Notes: a model not told the origin generated them from the letters alone. A stretch of 64,000 bases of DNA from Polytrichum commune (GCA_950295325.1 OX485807.1:29297666-29361665), one strand, 5' to 3'; positions 1 to 12,127 are shown, counted from the first letter of the stretch. Numbers and translations are program-made.

Positions 1-185
1 CCCACTACCGCGGGGATAGTGTAGCCACCTTCCGGAAGGTGGCTGCTGTCATCTATATTCGGCTATAGGTCGTCAGGCTAGCTATAGGTTGCCTTAACAA
101 AGGGAAAGCTTGGGGGGAGGGAGGGAGGGAGGGAGAAGCTAATGCCCCCTCCCCACTTGACTTTACCAAATTACCAAAGTCTTTC

Positions 186-426
186 TTAACCCTTAAAGGA
201 CATATGCTTTCCCGATACCACACCCAAAATATATTTTAAAATTCATTTAAAGCATGATTAACCAATTAATTTACATAGGCTCTATTCTAAAGAAGTATAG
301 ATCTTGCTAAGGTGCTCGATTTGGCATTCTAAAAACCCCATTTGGTGCAATGAAGTAGAAGTTTTGAACAACATTCTCCCAAAATAATACCAAGCCCGTG
401 GGGCAACATTGTCCTTTAAGGGTTAA
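186..426. mobile_element. piggyBac-like non-autonomous element with TTAA duplication
   Basis: A 233-bp body (190-422) starts CCCTTAAAGGACA and ends with its exact complement TGTCCTTTAAGGG, and is bounded on both sides by TTAA (186-189 and 423-426). Comparison with the uninterrupted relative (rc of 990-1044) shows that exactly this stretch is extra, so it is an insertion into the outer Harbinger element. TTAA target site, 13-bp inverted repeat and CCC/GGG termini are the known hallmarks of piggyBac. The inside is AT-rich and non-coding. A TAA-duplicating Harbinger MITE with palindromic ends is the alternative. Confidence 0.6.
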
Positions 427-517
427 AACACGGGTAAAGCTCCCTCGGTTATAGGGGAGGCATCTGGATGCCCCAATGTACCTACAAGAACTTGTTTCCG
501 AGATTTTTCAATAGGTT

Positions 518-1047
518 TTATGCCCCCTCCCCACCTGACTTTAGCGAAGCCTAAAAGTTGGTTCTAAGAACGCCGCCTCTACACCATCGACATTATCTAG
601 TGCTGAGCATAGTTGGCAAATGATGTGGCATGGCTTAAGAGTGGAGGTCTTAAGCCCCAAGCACCGACCCTCCCATCGGTACCTAGACATGAGGCAAGAA
701 TATAGGACTTTTAAAAGTGTCGCCTCCTGCCCTTGTGATTGGTTGCTTCTTTTTAGTCTTAGCTATGAGGGCATGAGGAGCTTCATTAACAAAAACCGAT
801 GGTAAGATAGATGAGTAGTAAGGGATTTGGGGATGGGACAAAAACTATCCAACATTCATTGCTTAGTAGATAAAACCATGAACATGTGTGAAAGCCACTT
901 AACTAAAACCTACTCAAAAATCTCCGAAGCAAGTTCTTGTAGGTGCATTGGGATAGCCGGATGCCTCCCCTATAACCAAGGGAGCTTTACCCGGGATTTA
1001 GGAAAGACTTTGGTTATTTGGTAAAGTCAGGTGGGGAGGGGGCATTA
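518..1047 (+). mobile_element. Inner PIF/Harbinger-type MITE nested in the outer copy
   Basis: The element runs 521-1044 (524 bp) with inverted ends TGCCCCCTCCCCACCTGACT. It is flanked by TTA at 518-520 and TTA at 1045-1047, the 3-bp target duplication typical of PIF/Harbinger. Removing it rejoins the outer element, because the sequence on either side is continuous when compared with the intact right end. Its left part (521 to about 800) resembles 42070-42300 and its right part (about 800-1044) resembles 45220-45568, so it is an internal-deletion derivative of that full-length family member. It has no coding capacity of its own. Confidence 0.8.
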
Positions 1048-1495
1048 GTTAAGTAGCTTTCACACAAGTTCATGGTTTTGTCTATCGAGCAATGAATGTT
1101 GGGTGGTTTTTGCCCCATCCCCAAATGCCTTACAACTCACCTATCTTACCATCGGTTTTTGTTAATGGAGCTCCCTCGTGCCCTCGTAGCTAAGACTAAA
1201 AAGCAACCAGTCACAAGGGCGGGAGGGGGGACACTTTTAAAAGTCCTATATTCTTGCCTCATGTCCAGGTACCGATGGGAGGGTCGGTGCTTGGGGCTTA
1301 AGACCTCCACTTTTAAGCCATGCGACATCATTTGCCAACTATGCTCGGCACTAGATAATGTCGATGGTGTGGAGGCCGGGTTTTTAGAACCAACTTTTAG
1401 GCTTCGCTAAAGGCATGTGGGGAAGGGGCATGAGCATTCCACACAAACCAAGGGCCGCGACCACGAGCGTATCCATGAATGGGGAGAATCGACTG

Positions 1496-1720
1496 CTGCC
1501 CTGTTTCGTCTAATTAGTGTGGGTTGCCATTTGGGAGTTATGTATTGCTATGACATTTTATGAAGAGTATCGATTTCTATTCCAAATAGTGTAAGTAGTT
1601 GGTGTGCACACCGAAGAATATGATGTGACTTGGTTGGTAGAAAAAGGTAATGTCAGTGAAAAGTTATAGCAACACGTAACTTTGAATGGTAACCCACACT
1701 AATTAGACGAAACAATGTAG
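1496..1720. mobile_element. Short MITE with about 35-bp inverted repeats
   Basis: Left end carries GTTTCGTCTAATTAGTGTGG and right end carries its complement CCACACTAATTAGACGAAAC; similarity continues inward (GGTTGCCATTTGGGAGTTA against TAACTTTGAATGGTAACC). About 225 bp, non-coding. A second copy of the same family sits at 15359-15536, and a fragment at about 15250-15310. Confidence 0.75.
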
Positions 1721-1724
1721 TTAC

Positions 1725-1925
1725 AAATGAACCAATTGAGTTTGAGACCTACCCGGTTGAAGTACAAGACTTCAGGATGATTAGCGATCGTTTTAGAGGG
1801 ATCTATGGAATATACTTTGGACTAGATAGATAGATAGATAGATAGATTCTGAAAGAACATAACATGTAACCGGTTGGACTTGGAAACACTGGGATATCGA
1901 TTGATTATGCCCAACAATCTTCCCA
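1725..1925 (+). repeat. Copy of a dispersed 200-bp repeat containing (GATA)n
   Basis: This stretch, with the phrase CATGTAACCGGTTGGACTTG, recurs at 3195-3415 (inverted), 57560-57775 and partly at 32735-32820. This copy is interrupted by a short GATA microsatellite near 1825-1847. No coding potential is seen. Confidence 0.65.
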
Positions 1926-2104
1926 GACACTGATGAATATCTATTGGGCCCTTGAAAATCATCCAAAGGCCGTATTTTGGGAAAGAAAGATCCAGTTTTG
2001 CAATTGATGGACCTCGAAGCTTCGTGCAAAGTGAAAAGTGGTATGTGACCCCACCCATGGCAATTGATTAGTTATAGGAGCCGATGGCAGTTCAATTGCA
2101 TTCG

Positions 2105-2795
2105 ATCCACCTCTTTTTGATTCTTTGGCCTAACATGATGTCCAATAGACCATGAAACATTTATCCACTTGATGGCATGTAGGACGCCATGTAGATTTTC
2201 CATCCATTCAATTTATTTTTGGTCTCTCAGATACTCAAAGATCTAGTGTAAAGTGAACTTGACCATGTCCGGCCAATCACATAAACTTGTATATCATGGG
2301 TCAAGGGCCCTCAAGCTCTAATGTAAAATGACACGACCTCTTTCAAACTGTTGACACAAGATTCCGTAGACCATGAAACATTATGCACTTGGTGCCATGT
2401 GGGGTGCCATGCAAATTTTCCATCCATTCAAATTTCTCTAGTTCCTTAGGCCCTCGTGGTCTAGTGTAAAGTGAACTTGACCATCCCCGGCTTCTCGACC
2501 AATCACATAAATTTGTCTATCACGGGTCAAGGGCCCTCAAGCTCTAATGTAAAATGACACACCTCTTTTTGACCGTTGACGCAAGATTCGGTAGACCATG
2601 AAACATTATCCACTTGGTGCCATGTGGGGTGCCATGCAGATTTTCCATCCATTCGAGTGTCTATGGTTCCTTTGGCCCTCGTGGTCTAGTGTAAAGTGAA
2701 CTTGACCATCTCCGGCTTCTCGACCAATCACATAAATTTATTTGTATATCATGGGTCAAGGGCCCTCAAGCTCTAGTGTAAAGTGGCCCTTAGTA
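2105..2795. repeat. Three tandem copies of a 220-240 bp repeat ending in a Harbinger-like terminus
   Basis: Copies start near 2137, 2366 and 2591. Each contains the block CCATGAAACATTATCCACTT, then a CCATCCATTC segment, then TCTAGTGTAAAGTGAACTTG, then GGTCAAGGGCCCTCAAGCTC. The last copy ends GTAAAGTGGCCC followed by TTA, which matches the terminus of the TAA-flanked element at 33240-33732. Related single copies occur near 36650, 37260, 62080-62290 and at the window end. Confidence 0.7.
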
Positions 2796-3194
2796 CTTTA
2801 CGTACGGACACAACAGATGCAGGAATCAATCCAGAGGTCCTCCTCCTCCGGCTGCATGTGCATCGAGGTTTGTGCTCTGTTTGATTGAAGCTTGAAACGT
2901 CTGGCCGGCAGTTTGGATTGTCATCAATTAAGTATCGGTGCAGAGCAAGCAATTTGAACGATGTGCATATGTACTTAAGTTATCTCCCTCAAACTTTGGT
3001 TTCTTCTGTAACGGCTCTCTGCCAACACAGTGTTTTCGCTTCATTCAAACACAACACTCGTGTGTCAGTTATTTGATATTCAAAGCTCAACGTGATCCAC
3101 AACGGACTTGACCTGCAAGGCCCCTAACTTACCGGTAACCGTACCTGTGACTGTCCTGAGCCCAACTTATTATCTATAATAAGGTCTCTGCAGT

Positions 3195-3415
3195 GTTCAG
3201 GGAGATTTTTGGGCATAATCGGTAGAGATCCGAGTGTTTGCAAGTCCAACCGGTTACATGTTGACATCCTTCGGTTTTCCTTTATTAAATCGGGGTATAT
3301 TCTATAAATTCATCTGAGATGATCGGTAACTTTCCTGCAGTCTTGAACTTCAACAGGTTATTTCTCAAACTCAACCGATTCATCTGTAACGAACTGCCGG
3401 TTCTCCCTGATTATA
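3195..3415 (-). repeat. Inverted copy of the dispersed AACCGGTT repeat
   Basis: The reverse complement of this stretch matches 57560-57775 almost throughout, including CATGTAACCGGTTGGACTTG and AATAAAGGAAAACCGAAGGA. It is non-coding. Confidence 0.7.
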
Positions 3416-4777
3416 GGGTCTCTGGCCACTTCCAACTTCACTTGGAAGGCGATTTTGGGCCGTTGGATTGGATTGAGGATTGTTCATTTGGTTAGCAATC
3501 GTGAATCACAAACGTTTTGATTTCAAGATTGAAATTGGAGTTGAAATTGGAGTTGATATGCAAGTTTCTTTAATGAGTCATCACACAGGCCCTCCCAGTT
3601 GTTTCAACTGTTGAACCTGGTATGGTGTCTATAGGTTGAGCACATTGTCCAATTTCGTTGTAACATGCATCTTTCGGTGTCCATTTTAAAATGCAAGCCT
3701 TGTCATGTACCACTGCAGTATGGGTGTTGGGTTTAGAGAGTGCCCACATACATTACCTGTAATTGGCCTGACTGCAACTTGATTGTCCATACGCACAGCA
3801 AACAAAAACATGATCACATTCTGTACAATCTTCTTCACTCAACTTTCTTTGTCCATCATCACTTGCGTGGATGTTTTCAATCAGGTGTATTTCAAGTGAT
3901 GCACATTATTTCACTACCTCGTTACTCAACTCATGTGCAAACCGGCACAACCAATCCAACCCAATTCTGAACCTTCTATCCTAGAGATTCTCAACCCTAA
4001 CCGTGAGGAATTTCTCACAATGTTGCAGTGAAATTAAAAATTACCACGCCCAAACCCAAAGACCACTTCTATTAACAGCGGAATTCTAGAGGATGGAGAG
4101 GCATCATTGACAGGCTATTTCAAACCACAAACAAGTACATTATAGAAGTATAAGACAGCCATTTAACTAAACATTAACTTTACAGGTTGGTCTTACAGAC
4201 ACATGATGCATGTTAATGCATTACTGTGACAGCCTATTTAGATATAAAATAAGTTCTGGTCCTACAAATTTAAAGTACGTTGTATTCCTTCTCAGCAGGT
4301 CAACACAATCATCATTCCAAGATTCACATGGTGGTGATGTAACCCATCATCCTGTGTGGATTGTAAATATTCAAAATTCAGCAAATACAGTTTGTAACTG
4401 CGGGCTTCAGCTGAATACTGTTGTCATAGAAGATAGTCCCTGCAGACTGCACTGCTATTTCGCTAGATTGGAGCAGAACCTCATTGGCATGTCGAGATGT
4501 CTTGGAAAGTATGATGCCCAGAGGCAAAAATATTACAGCTTCTGATACCTATACTATCCCAGGATACCAGAAAGTGTATGTAAAAATAAGTTGTACATGT
4601 AAAACTTGATTGGTGGAAAAATCCACCATTTTCCTACTAAACTTCTCACAAAAGATATCCTGCTAACAGAGGATTTCCAATACACAGCACAAAGTGTATA
4701 AATGAAAGAATCTCTCTACCCACTAGTAATCTGCCACTCTCTAGAAAATTGTAAATGAGAGGGTATGGAAGGTCATC
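3416..4777. other. No gene seen; 3' flank of the ABC transporter gene
   Basis: Only short chance open frames occur here. The part just left of 4778 must include the 3'UTR of the minus-strand transporter gene. I do not see a convincing polyadenylation signal that fixes its end. Confidence 0.4.
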
Positions 4778-7700
4778 TCATGGGAATCCAAAGTCGGTGG
4801 CACGACAAAACCTCCAGCTGTTGTCATCCTTGAATTCCAAAACAAAGGTGTGAAACTTAACAAGGGAGATTCGATGACCCACTGAGATGTATGTTTCTAT
4901 TCTCTGCGACAACAAAGAGTAGAGCCGTGCTTCGTTCCCTGCGTCAAGTGCACTACTTGCCTCATCCAAGAAGGCGACCTTGGGGCTGTGCAAAAGCAGC
5001 CTTGCAAATGCCAACCGCTGCTGTTCCCCGGAACTTAAGTGGTCTGACCAGTCCTTCTCTGCACCAAGGCCCCCAACTCGAGTGGGAAGATCTTCCAGTG
5101 AAACTTCCTGAAGAGTTTTTAGAAGCTCAGTGTCACAAATCACATTTGAGGGACTCAAAGAACTCAAAGTTGATGGGAAAATAAGTTGCTCGCGTAACGA
5201 CCCTAATGGCATGTACGGCTTTTGCGGCAAGAAGAAGGTGTCGGCGTGTGGAGGACTTTGAAGGATGCCACTCCCCCGGTTCCATAACCCTGCAATGGCA
5301 CGCAGTAAAGATGACTTCCCGCAACCAGAAGGACCCATGACAAGTAGCGAATCGCCAGGGGCTAGTTGTAAGGAAAGATCGTGATAAAGTATGTTGCGTG
5401 CATTAGGAGTAGCAACTGAGAGGTCCTTTAGAATAAGACCTGGGCCTTCTTCTCGCAATATATTTCCTGTAAAACATGCACTCCCGAATTGCATGGTCAG
5501 AAAAATTAACCTCACCAAAACTTGATAACATTACAGTTATCCCCTAACTCAACATGACTTTTAATTGGGAGTTCATTGTTTTGCAAACAACACCTTCCAA
5601 GTTCAGAAAGCTCTTGGTGTATGCTTGGAAGTAGTGTGGAGATTTGTACGAATAACAAATAACAAATAGGTTCACTGAAGGGTCACGCTCATTTTGGCAT
5701 GCCAAGATGTGCTGAAACGAGTTTAGCCCTCAATCAACAAAAAAAGGTTGCTCGTCATTCAATTTAAAACACTACCTCTGAGCATGAACCCACAAGTGGA
5801 AATAAATTATTGATTTTGAATGCACGGCAACGAATGGAAAATCATAGGGGATCAAGTCCCATTGAATTAAAGGATAACTCTATTAAACATTCTGGATTGA
5901 CACATTTAAACTGAAGCAATTTCTTATGACAAAGTTCATGTTGTAGAGGACAGACCAGAAGGAATAGGTCCTGCAATCATGTTCATAAGAGGGCTGGAGT
6001 CATCATCCTCGTCAATTGCCACACCCACTGCAGATTTGGCTCGACGCAATTGACGCTTCATTAGCCTAACGTCTCCGGTATGATCATCCAGTGCTGCCAG
6101 AAGGCTATCCAGCCTTTCTGTTTGCGCTGCAAGCCCACTGAGCCAAGTCCAAGTGGTCACAAACTTATATTCTTGAGTTTCTGACATCAGTCTATGGTAG
6201 AATATTGATAACTTACAAGAAAAAAGCATCACAGAAGGAATTAAGCCAATGTTATGGGTTAGAATTTGGATAACCCTAGCATGTTACTACTAGGCAAGCA
6301 AAATATGAAGCACTTGGCATTGATTTCATGAAATCATATCACAATATTAGTTAATGACTTAGACAATGGCATCCCTGCTGAATTTACATGGAAAAAGATG
6401 TCTACTTTTAGTTCTGTTTTACAGCTGACTTTCTCAAGATCATGACAGGAAATATGTAAGAGCTACACTAAATATGAAATTTAGTGTCACCTACTATTAG
6501 GAGTTACACACTCCTATATCTTTTTACTATTGATGTATTTTTTCACCAAGTAAAGATGTTAATGTTCTATAGTTTTAACAACCAATTCGACATCTGTTGG
6601 TAAAACAATTTGTGTACAGTAAACGGTTATAGCATTGTGTAATTCCAAATAGTAAGTGACACTAAATTTCATATTTAGTGCAGATGTTGGACAACCCTAG
6701 GATGTTCCCAGTAGGAATGCAAATTTGAACCATTTGGGCATTGATTTCATGAAATCACAACTTAAACAATGACATCTCTACTGAATTTACCTGAATAAAA
6801 AATTTCCTATTTCATGCTCAGGTCCTAGTACCTGGCATAGGTCATACAACTGATAGCATACCTGAGGTTGTCAAACTTAAGAACAATAACAGAAAGAGCA
6901 GCCAATATTCGGTGGAAAGCAAATCCAGTTTGTGAGATCACACCGAACTCCACCTGATGAACAAAGAAAAAGTCATCAATATGTTGCCTTCCGTTCATCA
7001 ATCAAAAACCGGATATCATCAAGTTGAAGGTCAGACAGGATTCACCCTGCCCATCTTGTCCACTCTGACATGCCAGTCTAGTCATACTTGATTTCTTTCA
7101 AAACACTACCTGTATATGACAACAAGACAAAGATAGTACGTGAATGAAGATATGTATCCACAAATCTTAAAACCCTTATTTGGCTGCAAGATATGTGTTG
7201 TAGATACTCTGCCAATTGGAAAAATATGTACACAGGAGAGTACCTCTCCAGAAAAGTAGCGAGGAGCAACAATGATGGATGGAACAATTATCATTGAAAA
7301 CTCATATACATTGTTGAAAAGTGACAGATGTCTGTTCCATACGATAAGCTCCCGTGCATTTGTCATCAGAGCGGCTAGAAAATTCTGGTATCAGGAAAAC
7401 AACAAATACATAAGGATTTACAAACAACTTCATGCTGGAATGTTTTTATAAATGAAATTAAAAAAAAAAATAACACATTAAGAAAATGCCAAACATGAAG
7501 ATAGGTAATAGATCAGTGTCCAAGTAAGAAGTAAGGGCACCTTAATAGTAGCAGCCTCATGACCTTCACCGCCATAGAAAGCTATTGACTCCACATTGTC
7601 TCGAACACGCACCAGAGAATACCTGAAGTTTGCCTCCTTTTGTAGATTCTGCACACAATTGATTGGAGTGTTAAGTGTTCAGAGTTCAACTGAATTCAGG

Positions 7701-10700
7701 ATAAAGTGTTCTGCACAATTGGTTGGAAAGTGTGGTGTGTTCTGCAGAATATTTAAACTCTGATTCATCAGAACACATGACACTGAATTCAGAATCGAGT
7801 ATTAAAAAATATATCTGCATGTTAGTCTATCATGAGGAATGGAGAAGGTTGTTTGAGTGGCAACAACGTCAGAGGGATGCAAGATTACCTCAAACTTGAG
7901 GCTCATGAGGCGCTTACCAAAGCCCCTCACTGTGACAAAAGTCCCAACTGCTGAATATACAGCCAAAAAGTAGACCAACTCTGGAGCTATGGACCTGGCA
8001 TTTCATTGAACAGAAGTTTAAGCTACCTATTAGGATTAGCATGTCATTACCAGAAAATGTGATAGCAGTGTGAGGACTGAGTAGAAAGAAGAGGAAAATT
8101 CAATTTGATAGCCAAATTAATAAAGCCAACGACAGTAATACTAAGGTCCCATAGAACAGGGTAAATAAGAAGTGCAAAGTTCTGTCTCAATTTTGGCATA
8201 TCAAAAAGCATCAGCTTCATTGGGCTCTGGAGCACGAGTCTAACTTTTCCATAGCGAAGAACTCTGCTTATTTTTTATGGACCCATACATATGTTTCACA
8301 AACTTACCAAAGAACGCCAGTGAAGCCTATGACATTCAAGAACTTGCTTGCAAAAATGGCAATGATGTCCACAGTATTGCGTACAAAGCTTGCTACATCT
8401 TCACAAATACGTTGGTCAGGATTATCAAGCTTGCCATCCATTTTCAGATCAAAGTATGCCCTGTTGGCTTCACCCCAACCCCCACATGTCCACAGGAGAT
8501 TAGTTATATTCTACCTAAAGCAAGAATCCATAACAACTGTAAAATGATGTGCTTCAGATTATGACTACCAAAACATTTCCTGAATTTAGTCTGTCCAGAC
8601 ATTCTGGCTCACAATAGCTGCAAACCTTTTAACAGGCCCACCAGACAGAATGCTGCCTACCATGCAAGAAGTGTTCATTCATAGCAGCAAGGATGTCAAA
8701 TGACGTAGATGTGTTGCCAAAGTCACAGAAGAATACAGTGAGGAGAAGGACACGGTCAAAAGCTTCTACCGAAATAGTTAGAGAGAAGGTACTCCGTCAG
8801 CCATAATCGCCACTCGATACTCAGCAGCTCCTGCGACCTCTCATACCCAGTTTAGCATATATATTTTTCACATGCTTAGTCATATTGCTCAATTCAGGCT
8901 GACCTAAACTAAGACAACAGGATAGAGTGCACTCTTGAGAACAACACAACTTGAGGTATGTTGCTCGACTCTTCTCTTTAATATAAATCCACAAATTCAC
9001 ACTTGTGACCTCACAAATTCTGCTGTTACTACTAACGCAGACAAAGCAAACTTTCTCGCTACATAAAGTTCACAAGAGAGAAAACAAGTGGTGCAGAGTA
9101 CCTGCATATACTGGTAAAATGCATATAGCGGAGCTGCGATGATTATAATCCCCACAAACTTCCAAATGGCTTTGTAGAAGCCTGGCGTATCCTTTCCTGA
9201 GAGAGCAGTCGAAAAATCTCTCTGAACGTAGGACATCACCACAAATAAGCCTGTCATTCCCACACATTGCCAAAGTAAGACATCTGGAATATTAATAATA
9301 GCAAGATATAAACCCCAGAGGCAGCTTGTTCCTGAATGAAGTCGATGACATCCCTTCATAAGGGAGGCTATGTTCATCACAAATAATTAAATCTTCTAGA
9401 TTACACACATTTTAACCTCAGTTACTGTCATGGAGTTTGGTTCCTGGAGCCAAGTGTCCATGCACTAAGAAGCACTCTCTCCATTCTTTATCAGCTAGAT
9501 TTGAAATAAAGAAATTTGAATGTTTTAGTCTTGTAGACAACAAGGTAACCAAGGATACAGTTCCATACAAAGCAACAAGAAACTGCTCAAGATGTTCGTC
9601 CACAAAATACTGGAGGTGTCTTGTTTTGATAGACGAATTAACCTTCTGCAGGCTACAGCGCATCTACCGACTTACTCATTCATTCAGAATCTTATCAAAA
9701 TCTCTTCACAACAACTTCGGAACCAACAACTTGACAGATTGAACAGTAATTTAAAACTAAAACCACTTATTAATGCTAACCTAATTAAGAGATCCTCATT
9801 TGGATCTGGATGACTACAATTTACTATGTGATGGCAAGTGTCATAACTTTGAGTGTGTGAAAAGATTCAGTAGAGTTTACAAACTGCAGTTGCAGGAAAA
9901 TCCATACACATGGTAACACCTTTATATTTGACTGTTGGGTGCAAGCATGGTAAAGTGGACCAAAAAAGTGCTATGGTATTCTAAAACTATAGTTTTTTGG
10001 GCAAACGCCTAAAAGTAGCAGGAAATTGTTTAAATTCAAAAACAAATCATGGTGCCCTCTATTGTTGTGTTAAGTACTCCAGTGTAGAATACCAAGACAA
10101 GATCTTCAAAACTCATCTTCAAAAGTAATGCTCCAAAGCAAATGACTAAATCTGGTTTTGGATGTGGATTTCTCAGCCTTAACTTGAAATTTGTTTTCAT
10201 ATTCCTTGAATTCATTAAAAACTTGAGGTCATCATCAATTTTTTTTGTAGAAAATCATCAATTTAATGTAATTTTATCATATTTCAAATAAAATTTAGAC
10301 AATTACTTGTTCAATATCACCAATTGCACCATCTTCTATAATATGCAGATTTAAAAATAAATAAAATCGTTTGTGTCAACATAAATTGATTGGCTTTGTA
10401 AATCAATATGTTTTGTTACTGTTTGAGGTTTTATTCAAAAAAATTAAAGTTAGTATATAGTTTTGAATCACTTTGAGGAATCAAGAGCTGTCCATTTTAC
10501 TATGCTTGCACTCTTGCACTTGTACATAAACATCACTGAGAAAGGACCTCATTCCTAGTCGAGGACTAAGTGTCAGGAGTTCTGAGGTAAATGAATTACA
10601 ATTAGGGTTACATTTCTCCCAGCTGCTCTGCTAAGCAGTGCCCACTTGGTAGTAAATGTGATTCCAATTAAATGTTTTTTCATAAATTTTTTTTGCCAAT

Positions 10701-12104
10701 TGCCCCAGCATGGGTCGAATCACACTCTTCACTGGTGTTCCAACGCATCCCAGAATACTGCAAACCTGAAATTCATGTGTACCATGAACCACAATGATAG
10801 AAGATTCAACGGGAAGACCACCACCCAGAAAATTCAAAAGAACATCTGTATGTTCATTCTGCCTCGACTTTATTGCCTCTGTGATTGTTAATGCCACTGC
10901 CCCGCTTATGATTACATGTAGTAGCAATTGGCACTTTTGTTCCTCTGCTGTGCAAGCTGGAATCGAGAACCCAGTAGACTACCCAATGCAATTCCTAAGG
11001 TTGCAGCGAAATGGTTAGGTCTAAGTCTGGGCTCCACCAAAGAAACAACGTGGCACCACAACTTGGTTGTAAGTTGTGGTGACAGAATTGTAATAACAGA
11101 GTCAGTCTTTTGACGATGACGAACAAACTACTTCCAACCGACTCCATACACAAAATTTGTGTTGCATTTATGGCACAGCATTCCAAAGCATCATGTGTAA
11201 GGATGCTCTCTTTCTATTCTGGCTTTGAGAAACATAAAGATTCAAGAATCAAGGTCCTTGAGTACATGCATCAATGCCATCGAGCATAGTCAATCTCCTA
11301 TTAGTCGTCACCTCATTATTGCCTATGATCTTCAGACACAAAAGCCTTCTTCCATCTACCAAAATCCAATTGAAGAGGTGTGTGAGTCCCTGATAAAAAT
11401 CATTCTTAAGTTGTCCGGATTACCTAAGAATCACTCCATTTGCATTAGAACATAGATAGTCTACTTAAGAATGGTACAGGAAAACAGCTCCCATTCGTCA
11501 AGAATGTAAGAGCAAGTCCTATGGTCACTTTAAAATGATTCTCTCACTTATCGGCCTTCAAAGTTCTTTGGGCCAATGTCACATACCATAAAGTCCATCT
11601 ATATCATAAATGTCATTGCCATTCGTTATCATTGACAGAAAGACAACCCTCTAAAGTCCTCGGTCGCTCGAAAATCGAGGGTGGGTAGGGGTTTAGAAGG
11701 TTCCCTCTCTCTCAATAGTAATCGGCGGCCAATAAAGATTGAATAACCTTTGGGCTTCGTGGGTGGGAAGAGTTTGCAACTTCACTCCTAAACAAACCTA
11801 GAGCGAATATTTTGCAGTGATTGTTGGAAACGCTCTAAGTATAATCACAGAAAAAAAGAACGCACTTGGGTGCAGAGCCTCATAGGGGTAACAAATAGAA
11901 GTGGGATAGGTGGACTAAGTTAGGTACTCGACCTGCACAGACGGCACAAAGAGCAAGAACAACAACGAGAAGCATGCGAGCTTTCACTTTGCGGTCGCCC
12001 ATGAAGAAGAGCTTGCCCACCCTCCATAGCTTCCTAATGAGCTCGAAGGACGGCGTCGGGCCCAATGATGCCTGCGCCATCCCATTCCCTGATGCGGCAG
12101 ACAT
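4778..12104 (-). CDS. Half-size ABC transporter, subfamily D (peroxisomal/SbmA-BacA-like), 10 coding exons
   Basis: Predicted integral-membrane half transporter of the ABCD type (ABC_membrane_2 plus one ATPase domain); such proteins dimerise and move acyl or peptide-like substrates across organelle membranes. Exons on the minus strand: 12104-11933, 9250-9102, 8830-8770, 8467-8308, 7994-7889, 7648-7541, 7384-7244, 6953-6862, 6137-5956, 5466-4778. All junctions are GT/AG and in phase, giving 619 aa. Membrane segments lie near residues 45-66, 85-106, 165-203 and 276-299; residues near 130-142 include LDNPDQRICED, a family hallmark. Walker A GPSGCGKSS is at 435-443, Q-loop Q472, signature LSSGEQQR 534-541, Walker B VAFLDE 554-559, and switch His 588. 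The ATG at 12104 is the first in frame; the upstream extension opens only with GTG and runs into a GAA repeat. No plastid transit peptide is evident, so localisation is open. The junction between exons 9 and 10 uses a weak donor. Confidence 0.9.
5533..5885. mobile_element. Intronic MITE family, copy 1
   Basis: Lies in the last intron of the ABC transporter gene. Its ends are inverted versions of GTTATCCTTTAACTCAATGG. The interior shares GGTAGTGTTTGAAT-like and TGGCATGCCAA segments with copies at 18415-18750, 21852-22205 and 23396-23610, all inside introns of the neighbouring gene. Non-coding. Confidence 0.65.
6268..6792. repeat. Direct duplication of about 110 bp flanking a 215-bp MITE, in an intron
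   Basis: Segments 6268-6388 and 6687-6792 are similar in order, both containing CATTGATTTCATGAAATCA and ending CTGAATTTAC. Between them, 6466-6680 has inverted ends CACTAAATATGAAATTTAGTG that extend about 45 bp inward. The MITE ends are themselves palindromic. All of this lies in the intron between exons 8 and 9 of the ABC transporter gene. Confidence 0.7.
9939..10511. mobile_element. TIR element in intron 1 of the ABC transporter gene
   Basis: The left end GTGCAAGCATGGTAAAGTGG is mirrored at the right end by CCATTTTACTATGCTTGCAC. The roughly 570 bp between are AT-rich and non-coding. The remainder of this 2.7-kb intron (9251-11932) has only chance open frames. Confidence 0.6.
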
Positions 12105-12127
12105 CCTTAACGCACCCCCCTCCCTCC

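Larger units (their letters stand above)
140..1433 (-). mobile_element. Outer PIF/Harbinger-type deletion-derivative element, interrupted
   Basis: Terminal inverted repeats start TGCCCCCTCCCCAC at 143 and end as its complement at about 1430. The body reads as an internally deleted copy, in reverse orientation, of the 3.5-kb Harbinger element at 42070-45568: 143-520 matches that element's right end and 1048-1430 matches its left end, both inverted. It is split by a second copy (521-1044) and by a small TTAA-flanked element (190-422). The flanking triplets TAA (140-142) and TGA (1431-1433) would be a decayed target duplication. The short open frame at 1146-1331 (-) reappears at 620-805 (+) only because it lies in the shared repeat. 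It is not a gene. Confidence 0.72.
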
